Source: Clostridium sp. 'deep sea'
GTDB taxonomy: Bacteria > Bacillota > UBA994 > PWPR01
NCBI RefSeq assembly: GCF_014931565.1
Contig: NZ_CP063353.1
Coordinates: 2,294,001 to 2,358,000 of the forward strand
Reading direction: 5' to 3'
Length of the DNA stretch: 64,000 nucleotides
A program made the position numbers and the translations under genes. Below are positions 1-9,679 of the stretch, one piece after another; within the stretch, counting starts at the first letter, position 1; the number at the start of each line of letters is the position of its first letter. The notes under the pieces are model-generated. The model was given only the letters and a program-made list of their open reading frames with translations, had not been told where the DNA came from and ran no database searches.

Positions 1-682
1 CAAGCTTAAATTTATTTATGTAATTTTTTTGCCAATTATAAGATATAATATCTTTTAATCCTTGAATTCCATCTATAACTACTGCTATTATGGTGGAATT
101 TTTTTCTCTTACTTTAGCGCCCTGCTCATTGGCCTGTTTCTTAAATATACGAGGAATACTAACCACTGCTATAATCCAAGGAACTATCACAGCTGCAATA
201 AGCGGATTTATATTGTAAAGTACCACAAAAGTAGTACCTGGAATGATAATAGCCAATAAGAATACCCCTACTACATGGGCATAAAACCACTCTAGTAGCT
301 CTACATCATTCATAGCTGTATTTATTAATTTACCAGTTCTTTTTGTTGATAAATATGAGGGTGACAGCCTTGCTATTGCTTCATATAACATAACCCTAAA
401 TTTTGATAAAATTTTATAGGCTATATCATGCGATATTATGCAATCAAGGTAGCTAAATAATCCTCTTAATGCGGCCAAAACTATAATAAAAGCTACTAGG
501 TATATTTCTATTTTACCACCTGCAAAAACGTGGCCAACCATATAGGCTGTTAGTCCACTAGTTACAATTGGTAGTACTCTAAATACTCCCCCACAAAATA
601 GGTATAATATCATTTGCCAAATAAATTCTTTAATATATGTTAATAATTTTATAACATAATACAACCTACTACTTGTTTTCAT
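1..682 (-). CDS. ABC transporter, exporter-fold half-transporter, partial (membrane domain only)
   Basis: The frame is open from an ATG at 682 to the window edge (about 227 codons), so only the N-terminal membrane domain is seen. It has several hydrophobic spans (for example IIVLAALRGLFSYLD and GVFLLAIIIPGTTFVVLY) and the coupling-helix region typical of type-1 exporter-fold ABC half-transporters (CydD/CydC-like). The nucleotide-binding domain would lie outside the window. The ATG overlaps the stop of the preceding half-transporter by 14 nt, so the two are translationally coupled and presumably form a heterodimer. Together with the binding protein at 2407-3396 it belongs to an operon behind a Fur box. 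The substrate is not shown by the sequence; iron-siderophore transport is inferred from the neighbours. Confidence 0.8.
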   Translation of the reverse strand, partial: MKTSSRLYYVIKLLTYIKEFIWQMILYLFCGGVFRVLPIVTSGLTAYMVGHVFAGGKIEIYLVAFIIVLAALRGLFSYLDCIISHDIAYKILSKFRVMLYEAIARLSPSYLSTKRTGKLINTAMNDVELLEWFYAHVVGVFLLAIIIPGTTFVVLYNINPLIAAVIVPWIIAVVSIPRIFKKQANEQGAKVREKNSTIIAVVIDGIQGLKDIISYNWQKNYINKFKL

Positions 683-2353
683 AGTTTATACTCTCTTTTA
701 TATTCATTAATTGGTTATATAATTCGCTATTTTTAAGTAGCTCATTATGACTACCTTGAGTATTTATAACTCCATTTTTTAATATTGCAATATTATCAGC
801 AAAGTTAATGGTTTGTAATCTGTGACTTATAATTAAGATAATTTTACTTTTTGCTAACTCTTTAAGAGTTTTTTGAATAATAATTTCATTTTCTCCATCT
901 AAAGCTGATGATGGTTCATCCAAAATAATTACAGGAGAATCTCTTAATAAACATCTTGCTAAAGAAATTCTTTGTTTTTGTCCACCAGATAATGTCATTC
1001 CTCTTTCACCCACAAAAGAGTTATACTGCTGCGGTAAACTCATAATATAATCATGTATATTAACTCTTTTAGCAGCCTGCACAACTTCTGCTATTGTGGC
1101 GCTAGGTTTTCCTACCATAATATTTTCTAAAATAGTTCCATAAAACATATAAGGATCTTGCCACATTACAGAAATACTGTTTCGATAAGATTCTTTTTCA
1201 AAATCTGTTATAGCTATGTTATTTATTAATACCTCACCACATTGTGTAGTAATAAACCCTAAAATAAGATTAACAATTGTGGATTTACCTTCGCCAGATT
1301 TACCAACAATGGCGGTTATTGATCCTGATTTTAAACTCAGGTTAATATTTTTTAAGACCTGCTTATCATTACCATAAGAAAATGAGATGTTTTTTAATTG
1401 AATGCTTTCTACCTGGCTTAATGATTTTTTATTATTAAAGATATTCATTTTTTCTTGTACATTTAATATTTCTAATAAAAAGTTTGAGGCAGACACACCC
1501 CTAAAACCTAAATGCCAGGTATTTATTAGGGTATAAATTGGTGAAAAACAGCTAGAAACTAAAAACAAAATTATAAATAGGTATTCACTACTTATAATGC
1601 TTTTTCCAGCCAAATAGGCTGCTACAGCAATTGCCAAGCTTGCTCCTATTGCTGCTGAAAACTGTAAAAATCCAGATTCAACTTGTGATACCGCTAAGTG
1701 TTTCATAGTACCACGATGAATGTCATATGATTTCTTTTTCACCTCTTTTTTGATATTTTCAGTAGCGTTAAAGGATTTAATTGTTTCCATTCCCTGAAAA
1801 ACATCAAGTAAGTATGCAGATAGCTCCGAAAACATTTTCCAATCATCAGTTCCTCTTTTTTTCATTAGCTTCATCCAAAAATTTGGTAACAGTAATACTC
1901 CTAAATTATTAGCAATAAAGATCCCAAAACTGTTGCTATTAAGTGTGGCAGGTAGGTAGCAAAATAAGGAGCTAATGCCTCTACATAGGAGCTCAAAACT
2001 GTTGCTACATGTCCTGTTTTACCATCATCAAAATAAGAAGGTCCAATAGCATAAATTTTATTAAACAGCTTTACTCTCAAGTTAGTTTTTACTATTGAAC
2101 CCACTTTAGCATCGTAATAATTATCTAGTTTAGTTAATAAGGCATTTAATATAATTAATAAAAATATACCTAAAATATAATATGCAGTTTTTTGGTAAGT
2201 AATATTATCGTTAAAAAATGAGTTGAGAAAAAAAGCTATTCCTAAAAACTGACCTGCGTTTACTAACCACATAAAAAACTGTAACAAAGTTTTTTTAGCA
2301 ATATAGTAATAACTACCCGATACTAAATACAGCATTTTTATATTTATTAACAT
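669..2353 (-). pseudogene. ABC transporter ATP-binding/permease, frameshifted
   Basis: Two reading frames make up one exporter-fold half-transporter of about 560 residues. The first (2353-1901, 150 codons) holds the first membrane spans and stops at LLLII. The second frame resumes at once with L-G-V-L-L-L-P-N-F-W and runs to 669, with the remaining membrane spans and a complete ATPase domain: Walker A GKSGEGKS, signature LSGGQKQR, Walker B VIILDEPSSALD and switch His in ISHR. One extra T in the T run at 1903-1905 (coding strand) would restore a single frame. This is either a true inactivating mutation or a homopolymer sequencing error. It is followed, with a 14-nt overlap, by a second half-transporter, its likely heterodimer partner. 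Confidence 0.82.
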
Positions 2354-2406
2354 GTTTCACCTCTATTAAATCAGCTTTAGGACTCTGCTTAACAGTCGTC
2401 ATATTT

Positions 2407-3396
2407 TTATTTTTCTTTATTAATTGCCTCACTTAATATTTTAATTGCATCAATATTCTTCATTCCAGGAAATGAATAATCAAGTGGTACTATAATAAAG
2501 TTATTGTCTTTAACTGCATCTACTTCTTTTAGTGCTGCATGATTTTTTAAGACCTCAATTTTTTGCTCAGCAGTAGTACCCTCGTAGTCGTTAATTACTA
2601 TGTAAGATGGATTTGCTTCTGCTATTGCTTCCCAATTAACTTGGGTAAATTGTTTATCGATATCATCAAAAATGTTTTTTCCGCCAACTGTTTCTATTAA
2701 AGAGGTTATTAAAGCACATTTACCTGCTGTACTTGGCTTTTCTGTTCCATTATCATATACAAATACTGTTTTTGGTTGGTCATATTCTTTTTTATATTTT
2801 GTTATTTCATTTTTCATTTTTTCAATAACTGTAGTAGCTTTTTCTTCTTTATTAAATATTTTTCCTATATTCTCTATGTCTTCATATACGTCGTCTATCG
2901 TAACTTCAGTTTCATAGGTACCTTTTGTTACATAGGTATTAATATTTAATTCATCAAAATCCTTTTGTGATGCAATACCATAATTAGCATTAAACGCAAA
3001 GGCAGTGCCATATACAAAATCAGGCTCTACTTCAATAATTGTTTCTAGGGTAGGTACACAAGATGTTCCATATCCCTCAGCCAATACTGGTAGTTTTTGA
3101 ATTTTTTCATCGTAGTCCTTAGCATAACCCTCGGCTATTACAATGCCCACTATTTTATCCTCAAGGCCTAATTCTAAACATATCTCTAATTCACCAATGC
3201 TTAATGTAACTATTTTTTCTGGTACTTTTTTATAGATTGTGTCTTTATTAAAGTTATTTATGGTAACCTCGTATTGGTTATTATCTTCATTGTTATTTTT
3301 TTGATTGTTTACTTGTGCCCCATTATTACAGCCGAATAAGCTTATTGTTAATACACTTATTAATAATAAACACATAATTTTCTTTTTATTACTCAT
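2407..3396 (-). CDS. Iron-siderophore/cobalamin-type ABC substrate-binding lipoprotein
   Basis: 329 residues. The N terminus is a lipoprotein signal with lipobox LFGC (Cys23), followed by an Asn-rich linker and a FecB/BtuF-like periplasmic-binding fold: KIVTLSIGELEICLELGLE, a central helix, and a C-terminal lobe with NWEAIAEANPSYIVINDY. Such proteins capture ferric siderophores, haem or cobalamin at the cell surface. It is the first gene of an operon with two exporter-fold ABC subunits, and it sits directly behind a Fur box and a consensus promoter, which favours iron. FecB-type proteins normally work with FecCD-type permeases; none is seen here, though the operon may continue past the window edge. 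SD AAGGAGG supports the ATG. Confidence 0.88.
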   Translation of the reverse strand: MSNKKKIMCLLLISVLTISLFGCNNGAQVNNQKNNNEDNNQYEVTINNFNKDTIYKKVPEKIVTLSIGELEICLELGLEDKIVGIVIAEGYAKDYDEKIQKLPVLAEGYGTSCVPTLETIIEVEPDFVYGTAFAFNANYGIASQKDFDELNINTYVTKGTYETEVTIDDVYEDIENIGKIFNKEEKATTVIEKMKNEITKYKKEYDQPKTVFVYDNGTEKPSTAGKCALITSLIETVGGKNIFDDIDKQFTQVNWEAIAEANPSYIVINDYEGTTAEQKIEVLKNHAALKEVDAVKDNNFIIVPLDYSFPGMKNIDAIKILSEAINKEK

Positions 3397-3412
3397 TTAA
3401 ATCCTCCTTTTA

Positions 3413-3467
3413 TGATAATGATTATTAATATCATTGAGATTATACTATTCGGTCTTACTCATGTCAA
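3413..3467 (-). promoter_or_regulatory. Sigma-A promoter with Fur box, iron-uptake operon
   Basis: On the minus strand there is TTGACA (3467-3462), a 17-nt spacer and TATAAT (3444-3439), a perfect consensus promoter. Just downstream, 3413-3427 reads TGATAATGATTATTA on the plus strand, one mismatch from the Bacillus Fur 7-1-7 consensus TGATAATNATTATCA. The inverted pattern extends to 3433 (…ATATCA), giving overlapping sites. A repressor bound here would cover the transcription start region, so iron-dependent repression of the binding protein and ABC genes is the natural inference. Confidence 0.87.
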
Positions 3468-3599
3468 TACAATTTGCTTTACCTTATTTTTAGCTTATAT
3501 ATGATAATACTAAAGGTGTCATTTTTAATTATTTTTTTTCGGTAATGGAAGGATTTTATTACAAAGTACCGAATTGAGTTTTAAAGGGAGGTTTTATAA

Positions 3600-5009
3600 G
3601 TGCAAATTTTTGATAAACTTATTGATAGCTATAGAGATGTTATGATAAAAGATATTCAATCTTTAGTTAGAATAAAGAGTGTAAAAGAGGCTCCACAAGG
3701 AGATATGCCATTTGGTAAAGGTATTCAATTAAGCCTTGAAAAGGCCTTAGAAATTGCCGAACGTATGGGATTTAAAACAGAGAACATTGATAATTATGCT
3801 GGTGAGGTTAGTTACGGTGAGGGTAATGAGAGTATTGCTATGCTTGGACATTTAGATGTTGTTCCTGAAGGAAACGATTGGACCTACCCTCCATATGCTG
3901 CTGAGGTTCATGATGGAGTTATTTATGGTAGGGGTGTTAGTGATAATAAAGGACCTGCGGTAATGAGTTTATATGCAATTAAAGCAATTATGGATTCTAA
4001 ACTACCCATAGCTAAAGAGTTAAAGGTTATATTCGGTACAGATGAAGAGTCTGGCATGACAGACGTTAAATATTATGTTGATAAAAAAGGTGCGCCAACC
4101 ATGGCCATAACCCCAGATGCTGGTTTTCCATTAATTCATGGAGAAAAAGGTATTATGACCTTTACATTAGTAACTAAAAGTGAAAATCACGAGCTAAAAA
4201 AAGGTACTTATCTTGTATCAGGAAATGGTGGTAATGCAGTAAACTCTGTTCCTGATATTTGTAAAGTAGTGATTAAAACAGAAGAGAAACAGGATTTAAT
4301 TAAGCTCTTAGAAGAGTTTAAAGAGCAACCTAATTTTGATTTTGTTTGGGAAGAGCAAGCTGACAACATTTCCATAACAACTTACGGTGTATCTTACCAC
4401 GGAAGTTTGCCTCAAAATGGCAGAAATGCAGTTAGTTATATGTTTAATATTTTAGGTGAGTTTGCTAAAGACTCTCATACACCTATAGCTGAATTTATTA
4501 AGCTTTATAATAATCGTATTGCTTTTAAACACTATGGTGAAGATATAGGCTGTTTCTTTAAAGACGAAAAGTCTGGTGATTTAGCCTTTAACCCGGGTAT
4601 TTTTGCTATTACTGCAGAGGGTATTGAGGTTAAGGTTAATATTCGTTATCCTGTTACATTTACAGGTGAGCAGGTTTTCTCTAGTATTGAAAAAAATATT
4701 GAGAACACTGTTGTAACCTTAATTAGGGGTAGCGATAGCGCGCCTATGTATGTAGAGCCAGACAGTCCCCTCGTTGTAAATTTAATGAGTATTTACAGGG
4801 AGCAGACCGGTGACCTAGATGCTAAACCAAAGGTAATTGGTGGCGGAACATATGCTCGCAAGCTACCTAACGCTGTTGCTTTTGGACCTGGTTTTCCGGG
4901 CGCAAAATCTAATGCTCATCAACCAAATGAACAATATATTATTGATGATATGATAAAAGCAACAAAAATTTATGCTAAGGCATTATATAAGTTAGCTCAA
5001 GATAAATAA
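3600..5009 (+). CDS. pepV: Dipeptidase PepV, M20 family
   Basis: 469 residues with a GTG start preceded by AGGGAGG. It matches the M20A dinuclear zinc dipeptidases of the PepV type: metal ligand His84 in GHLDVVPEGN, bridging Asp115 in SDNKGP, the general-base pair Glu149-Glu150 in TDEESG, Asp173 in TPDAGFP, and a C-terminal His in NAHQPNEQY. The lid domain lies at about residues 190-380. PepV is a cytosolic broad-range enzyme that hydrolyses dipeptides, often with an N-terminal D- or beta-amino acid. It is monocistronic and convergent with the ABC-F gene, with a hairpin between them. Length fits the family. Confidence 0.92.
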   Translation: MQIFDKLIDSYRDVMIKDIQSLVRIKSVKEAPQGDMPFGKGIQLSLEKALEIAERMGFKTENIDNYAGEVSYGEGNESIAMLGHLDVVPEGNDWTYPPYAAEVHDGVIYGRGVSDNKGPAVMSLYAIKAIMDSKLPIAKELKVIFGTDEESGMTDVKYYVDKKGAPTMAITPDAGFPLIHGEKGIMTFTLVTKSENHELKKGTYLVSGNGGNAVNSVPDICKVVIKTEEKQDLIKLLEEFKEQPNFDFVWEEQADNISITTYGVSYHGSLPQNGRNAVSYMFNILGEFAKDSHTPIAEFIKLYNNRIAFKHYGEDIGCFFKDEKSGDLAFNPGIFAITAEGIEVKVNIRYPVTFTGEQVFSSIEKNIENTVVTLIRGSDSAPMYVEPDSPLVVNLMSIYREQTGDLDAKPKVIGGGTYARKLPNAVAFGPGFPGAKSNAHQPNEQYIIDDMIKATKIYAKALYKLAQDK

Positions 5010-5034
5010 GTAAAAGGGTTGAGAGGTTTAAAAA

Positions 5035-5069
5035 ATAGGTGGCTCCAAAACAATTTTGGAGCCACCTAT
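5035..5069 (-). terminator. Rho-independent terminator between pepV and the ABC-F gene
   Basis: A perfect 15-bp stem (5036-5050 with 5054-5068, plus one flanking A-T pair) around a CAA loop. On the minus strand the stem is followed by a T-rich tract, so it terminates the ABC-F gene; it could also act weakly for pepV on the plus strand. Confidence 0.85.
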
Positions 5070-5082
5070 GGTATTATTATAC

Positions 5083-7002
5083 TTATCTATTTTTTATTAT
5101 CTTTTCAAGATCTTCATGTTTCTCTATTAAATCCATTAACAGTTCTTCGGTTTCATTTTGATTCTTATATAGTTCTTGTAACTTCTGCACATTACTAACA
5201 CTGCTTTTCATTAAGTTCTCAATCTCTAATAATCTATTTTCAGCCTCTTTTATTTGCTGTGTATAGCTTTTAAGCTGTTTGTCTTGTTTTCGCATTTCGC
5301 TTTGCAAAGCTTTATGTGATTGATAATCTTGTTTACTTTGTGACAGTTTATTATGCTCACTTTTACCTACAGTTTTAGCTTGTTTTTTTTCAAGTTGTTT
5401 TAAGTAGTACTGATAGTTACCTTTGTATATATCTATTTTACTATTTTTAATTTCTAAAATTTTACCAGCCATAGTGTCTATAAAGTATCTATCATGTGAT
5501 ACAAATATTACTGTACCTTCATACTTTTGCAAGCTGTTCTCTAGCTCTTCACGTGAATCTATATCCAAATGATTAGTAGGCTCATCAAGTATTAGTACAT
5601 TAGCTCCTCCATACATCAATAAACAAAGCTTTAATCTACTACGCTCCCCACCCGATAAGGTATTAACACTTTTAAATACATCATCACCTGTAAATAACAC
5701 TCTGGCAAGCTCATGTCTTACCTCTGTAGCCGTTATTTGATACTGACTTTGAAATACCTCTATTAGATTACTATTGGGGTTGTCAAACTCAACCTCTTGA
5801 GGTAAATAGCCAATTTTTACTCTTGAACCGATTTCTACTTTGCCATAACTGGGTTCAATTAATCCCATTATTATCTTGAGCAAAGTAGATTTACCAGTAC
5901 CGTTTGAGCCCAGTATTCCTATTTTTTCTTGATAAAAAACTGTTAAATCAAAGTTGCTAAAAAGCCTTTTATTTTCAAATTGATGACCCAGACTTTTTAC
6001 TCTAAGTACTTCTTTAGCTGTTCTGGTCACATTGTTTTTTAAGATTCTTATTTTTTTATTTTCCATACGGGGTTTATCAGGCACAACTATTTTAGCCAGC
6101 CTTTTTTTTAACTCTTTAGCCCGTTTAAACATTTTTTCACTATCACGAGCTCTGCCCCAAATTAAGAATTGCTCAATCTGTTCTTCTAGCTTGTCTACTT
6201 GCCTTTGTTTTGCCTGCCACATATTAAATTTCTCTTCTAGTCTTCTTTGGCTTTCTACTTGGTAGTAGCTATAATTTCCATTATAAATTTCAGCACAATC
6301 CTGCTCTATTTCTACAATTTTATTTACAGCTCTATCTAAAAACCAACGGTCATGAGAAACTATTACAACAGCACCTTTGTAGTCTTGTAAATATGCCTCT
6401 AACCAAGCCATAAAACTTAAATCTAAGTGGTTTGAGGGCTCATCTAGTAACAATATATCTGGCTCTTCTAACAGAATCTTACCAAGTATAACTCGTGATT
6501 TTTCTCCACCACTAAGCATTTCAAATGCTCGTTGTTGCATGTTTTCATTAATGTTTAAACCTATTACTATTCTGTTTAACCGTTCATGCATGTCATAGCC
6601 ACCCATTTGCTCATAGCTATGCTCTAATTCTCCATATAATTTAACTATTTTGTTTAACTCTTCACCCTTACATAAAGACATTTTTTGTTGCATATTTTCT
6701 AGTTGTTTTTCAATTTTTAAAATACTAGAAAATGCCTCAAATAAAACATCTATGGTTTTTAAGCTATCTGGATAAACCGGTATTTGATCTAAGTAATCTA
6801 ACCTTATATTTGAACGTTTAAATATAGTTCCTTCTTGATAATCCTCTTGCTCCATTAATATTTTAAGTAGAGTAGTTTTACCTACTCCATTAGGACCTAT
6901 TAAGCCAATTCTTTGCCCCTTATCTATCTCAAAGGTTATATTTTGAAACACTAAATCTGCTCCATAATATTTTGCTAAATTGCTAACTGCACATAATGCC
7001 AT
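5083..7002 (-). CDS. ABC-F family ATPase with C-terminal coiled coil
   Basis: 639 residues, two fused ATP-binding domains and no membrane span, so an ABC-F ribosome-associated ATPase, close in length and layout to B. subtilis YdiF/Uup. Domain 1: Walker A GPNGVGKT (36-43), signature LSGGEKSR, Walker B ILLLDEPSNHLD. Then a charged P-site-tRNA-interaction linker (about 240-320). Domain 2: GSNGTGKS, LSGGERSR, VLILDEPTNHLD. Residues from about 545 form a Lys/Glu/Gln-rich coiled coil like the Uup C-terminal domain. The family acts on stalled or antibiotic-bound ribosomes; which role applies here cannot be told from sequence. Confidence 0.9.
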   Translation of the reverse strand: MALCAVSNLAKYYGADLVFQNITFEIDKGQRIGLIGPNGVGKTTLLKILMEQEDYQEGTIFKRSNIRLDYLDQIPVYPDSLKTIDVLFEAFSSILKIEKQLENMQQKMSLCKGEELNKIVKLYGELEHSYEQMGGYDMHERLNRIVIGLNINENMQQRAFEMLSGGEKSRVILGKILLEEPDILLLDEPSNHLDLSFMAWLEAYLQDYKGAVVIVSHDRWFLDRAVNKIVEIEQDCAEIYNGNYSYYQVESQRRLEEKFNMWQAKQRQVDKLEEQIEQFLIWGRARDSEKMFKRAKELKKRLAKIVVPDKPRMENKKIRILKNNVTRTAKEVLRVKSLGHQFENKRLFSNFDLTVFYQEKIGILGSNGTGKSTLLKIIMGLIEPSYGKVEIGSRVKIGYLPQEVEFDNPNSNLIEVFQSQYQITATEVRHELARVLFTGDDVFKSVNTLSGGERSRLKLCLLMYGGANVLILDEPTNHLDIDSREELENSLQKYEGTVIFVSHDRYFIDTMAGKILEIKNSKIDIYKGNYQYYLKQLEKKQAKTVGKSEHNKLSQSKQDYQSHKALQSEMRKQDKQLKSYTQQIKEAENRLLEIENLMKSSVSNVQKLQELYKNQNETEELLMDLIEKHEDLEKIIKNR

Positions 7003-7022
7003 TTATTTATACCTCAATTAGC

Positions 7023-7604
7023 TTATTTCTTTTTACGCTTTTTCTTTTTCTTTGTTCCTCTTTTTTTTGCTATATCTTTTTCTTTATCAGCTTTTCTGGC
7101 TGCTTTTTCTTTTTTCACTAAGTATAGTTGATGAATTAAAAACATAACACTAAGTGGTAAACAGATATACATTAAAGGGCGATATTTAAAGTAGCCTATA
7201 ATTGCTAATAATGTAGCTGTAAAACCATGCCACGTTCTTTCACCTGAGTTTACATCAAATTTAAACCAAAACTGTCCAAGCCCTGCTACAATGGTTAATG
7301 AAGCTATTAGGTAGGAGTTAAAAAGATAAGCTAATGCTGAGCCTGTTAAACACAGTGCAAAAATTAACCATCTATTTGCGTTTACAACATCAAACTCTTC
7401 TGCTTCACTCTCTTTATACTTATCTCTTAAATATACCCACTGAGCTGGTCCAAATAAAGCTCCAGCTAAGGCTATTGCCATTTCATTATAATTTTGAGCC
7501 ATTGAAAACCTCACACTTACAGCTCCTAATAACAGGCATAACACAAATCTCCATAGAGTAAAAAATGATTTTAGTGAAAAGTGATTACTATTTTTTTCTA
7601 CCAT
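7023..7604 (-). CDS. Membrane protein of unknown function with Lys/Arg-rich tail
   Basis: 193 residues, not recognised. There are about four hydrophobic segments (FVLCLLLGAVSVRFSMA, MAIALAGALFGPAQWVYL, WLIFALCLTGSALAYLF, and paired spans around residues 125-160), then a highly basic C-terminal tail of Lys and Arg that would lie in the cytoplasm and may bind RNA or phospholipid. The stop is 20 nt before the ABC-F start, so the two genes probably form an operon. SD TAGGAG supports the ATG. Confidence 0.75.
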   Translation of the reverse strand: MVEKNSNHFSLKSFFTLWRFVLCLLLGAVSVRFSMAQNYNEMAIALAGALFGPAQWVYLRDKYKESEAEEFDVVNANRWLIFALCLTGSALAYLFNSYLIASLTIVAGLGQFWFKFDVNSGERTWHGFTATLLAIIGYFKYRPLMYICLPLSVMFLIHQLYLVKKEKAARKADKEKDIAKKRGTKKKKKRKKK

Positions 7605-7667
7605 AATACGCTCCTATAGCTTGGTTTTTATACTATAATTATAACTTAATTTAGTTATTAAAACACC

Positions 7668-8489
7668 TTATTTATTACCCTTAACATATTCTTTAATACC
7701 GTTTAGATAGGCATTTTGCAATAACTCTATTGTGGTGTTTTGTACAGACTCAAATAATAAATCATCAATACTAGTGATAGGTAAAATGTCATTAGAGGTC
7801 GAGGTCATAAATACTCCCTCAAAACTCATTAGTTCTCTGGTACTTATATCTCTCTCTATTACCTTAATATTGAGTTTTTTGGCATGCTCTATTACTTTAT
7901 TTCTAGTTATTCCAATTAACACTTTTCTATTTGGAGCCGTATATAGTGTTTTATCTTTTACAAAAAAAATATTTGACCTACTACCCTCAGTAACGTTTTT
8001 ATGTTTATTTACTAAAAGTGCCTCAAACGCAGCTCGCTCTAGTCTATATTCTTTGATATGTTTACGTAGTTGGTAATCGTTAACTTTTGCATTAGGGTTA
8101 TACCTAACAACATCATATAAAACAGTATGAATGCCTTTTTTATACATCTCCTGTGAGGGATAAAAAGTGTGCATAAAGTAAAGAAAATAGCTTGCACCAT
8201 CTTCACTAAACAATAGTTTTATATTACTGTTGAACTCATTATTAACACTCATCAACTTTGCCATTAGTTGTTTTATTTTTTGTTTGGTTAAACATAATTT
8301 TATATTTATAATTTCTGCTGACTTATATAATCTATCTATATGTTCTTCAAAAAACAAAGGCACTGCATCTATAGCTCTAATTACCTCATAAACAGATTTC
8401 TTATTCATACTCTTTACAATACTTTCATCAGCGGTACTATAAACTTCACCATCATGTATTAAGTATTGAAATATTGCTTCATTGTTCAT
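7668..8489 (-). CDS. Class IV aminotransferase (PLP fold type IV)
   Basis: 273 residues. The family signs are YEVIRAIDAVPLFFEEHIDR near the N terminus, the probable PLP lysine in NAKVND, the phosphate-binding EGSRSNIFFV, and ITRNKVIE followed by TSTSNDILPI. This is the branched-chain aminotransferase / D-alanine aminotransferase / aminodeoxychorismate lyase superfamily; the exact substrate cannot be assigned by eye. No folate or branched-chain gene lies nearby. SD AGGAAGG precedes the ATG. The divergent kinase gene begins about 100 nt away. Confidence 0.85.
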   Translation of the reverse strand: MNNEAIFQYLIHDGEVYSTADESIVKSMNKKSVYEVIRAIDAVPLFFEEHIDRLYKSAEIINIKLCLTKQKIKQLMAKLMSVNNEFNSNIKLLFSEDGASYFLYFMHTFYPSQEMYKKGIHTVLYDVVRYNPNAKVNDYQLRKHIKEYRLERAAFEALLVNKHKNVTEGSRSNIFFVKDKTLYTAPNRKVLIGITRNKVIEHAKKLNIKVIERDISTRELMSFEGVFMTSTSNDILPITSIDDLLFESVQNTTIELLQNAYLNGIKEYVKGNK

Positions 8490-8538
8490 GTTTTCGCCTT
8501 CCTTTTATGAAACTACTAGCATTTTACCATATAAACTA

Positions 8539-8576
8539 ACGACAAGGTAATAACTATGCGTTATAATATAACGCAT
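8539..8576 (+). promoter_or_regulatory. Promoter overlapped by a perfect palindrome (operator candidate)
   Basis: A TATAAT -10 (8562-8567) lies 17 nt from a weak -35 (ACGACA, 8539-8544). The -10 is embedded in a palindrome with 10-bp arms ATGCGTTATA (8556-8565) and TATAACGCAT (8567-8576) around one central A. The SD and start of the APH-like kinase follow within 15 nt. A dimeric regulator binding the palindrome would block RNA polymerase. Confidence 0.65.
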
Positions 8577-8589
8577 TGGAGTGATTTAG

Positions 8590-9603
8590 ATGAAATACTG
8601 GCAAGAGATAGACTTTTGGAATACTAAATTACACTGGAATGTAGAAGATATAAAGCTAACTACTCTGCACGAAGGTAATAGTGGTAGTTATGTATATAGA
8701 GCCGAGCTAAAGGGTAAAAATATCCCTAAATCTGTAATTATAAAACAGACCTTTATTCCAAAAAAACGTTCAATACTATCTTTGGATACAAATAGTTGGA
8801 AGAGAGAGGTGCTTTTTTATAAACAGGCTTCTCAGCTTAAAGTACTAGATACAGCCAAATTATATCATTTTGAAATTGATGAAGTTAATAAACAAAGTTT
8901 ACTTATTATTGAAGACTTAGTGCATAAATATTATTTACCTAAGCCTAACCATATATTTAACAAAGCTGAGCAAGGGGTAATTTTTCAAACTTACCTGCAA
9001 CTCGAGTCATTATCTAAACAACTTAAACATTTAAAACTTAATACCTCATATTTAGCAAAACCAGAATTTACTCATGTGACTCCAGTGGATATTGTAGAGG
9101 CTGTTCACAAATTAGATAATTGGGAACCTACAAAAATGTTAGTAGCATATATTAAACCAAATATAGACTCTATAATTAACAAGCTGAATACGATATACCA
9201 AGAATATAAAAAGCTTAGCCCTGTATTAAGCTATAACGATTTTTATCCTGGAAATATTGCTATATCCTTAAATATAGACAAAGCTATATTATTTGATTTT
9301 CAAGCCATAGGTTGGGGCAATTCTCTTAATAACATGTTAAATGCCTTTGGTAATAAGGCCTTTGCAGACAGTAAGAAAGACCTGCAACTACGGTATTTAG
9401 AGGCAGTTAAGTTTAAAAACACTAGCTCTTTTAATCTTACTCAATTATTAACCATTAATGAGTTATTATCTTCTTTGTATATGGTATGGGTTATGGCAAG
9501 CTATGCAAGCTTATTTCCAACTAATACTCAATTACCTAAATGGTTTGATTATGTTATAAGAGATTTACCAAACCAATGTAAACAAGTAACACGCTTTATT
9601 TAA
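8590..9603 (+). CDS. Aminoglycoside/choline-kinase-like phosphotransferase
   Basis: 337 residues of the APH/choline-kinase fold. The N lobe has EGNSGSYVYRAEL (glycine-rich loop) and SVIIKQTFIP (ATP-binding Lys). The catalytic loop is LSYNDFYPGNIAI, where Asp replaces the usual H-G-D by N-D, followed by the Mg-binding DFQ in LFDFQAIGWG. The family phosphorylates small hydroxyl compounds such as choline, methylthioribose, fructosamine or antibiotics; the substrate is unknown. It is a single gene with its own palindromic promoter. TGGAG lies just upstream of the ATG. Confidence 0.8.
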   Translation: MKYWQEIDFWNTKLHWNVEDIKLTTLHEGNSGSYVYRAELKGKNIPKSVIIKQTFIPKKRSILSLDTNSWKREVLFYKQASQLKVLDTAKLYHFEIDEVNKQSLLIIEDLVHKYYLPKPNHIFNKAEQGVIFQTYLQLESLSKQLKHLKLNTSYLAKPEFTHVTPVDIVEAVHKLDNWEPTKMLVAYIKPNIDSIINKLNTIYQEYKKLSPVLSYNDFYPGNIAISLNIDKAILFDFQAIGWGNSLNNMLNAFGNKAFADSKKDLQLRYLEAVKFKNTSSFNLTQLLTINELLSSLYMVWVMASYASLFPTNTQLPKWFDYVIRDLPNQCKQVTRFI

Positions 9604-9679
9604 CATTTAATAATGCCCAGAGTGTCATCTTAGTGAAATGAATTTTATGCTGAAAATCAATCATGATTTTTACTTATGT

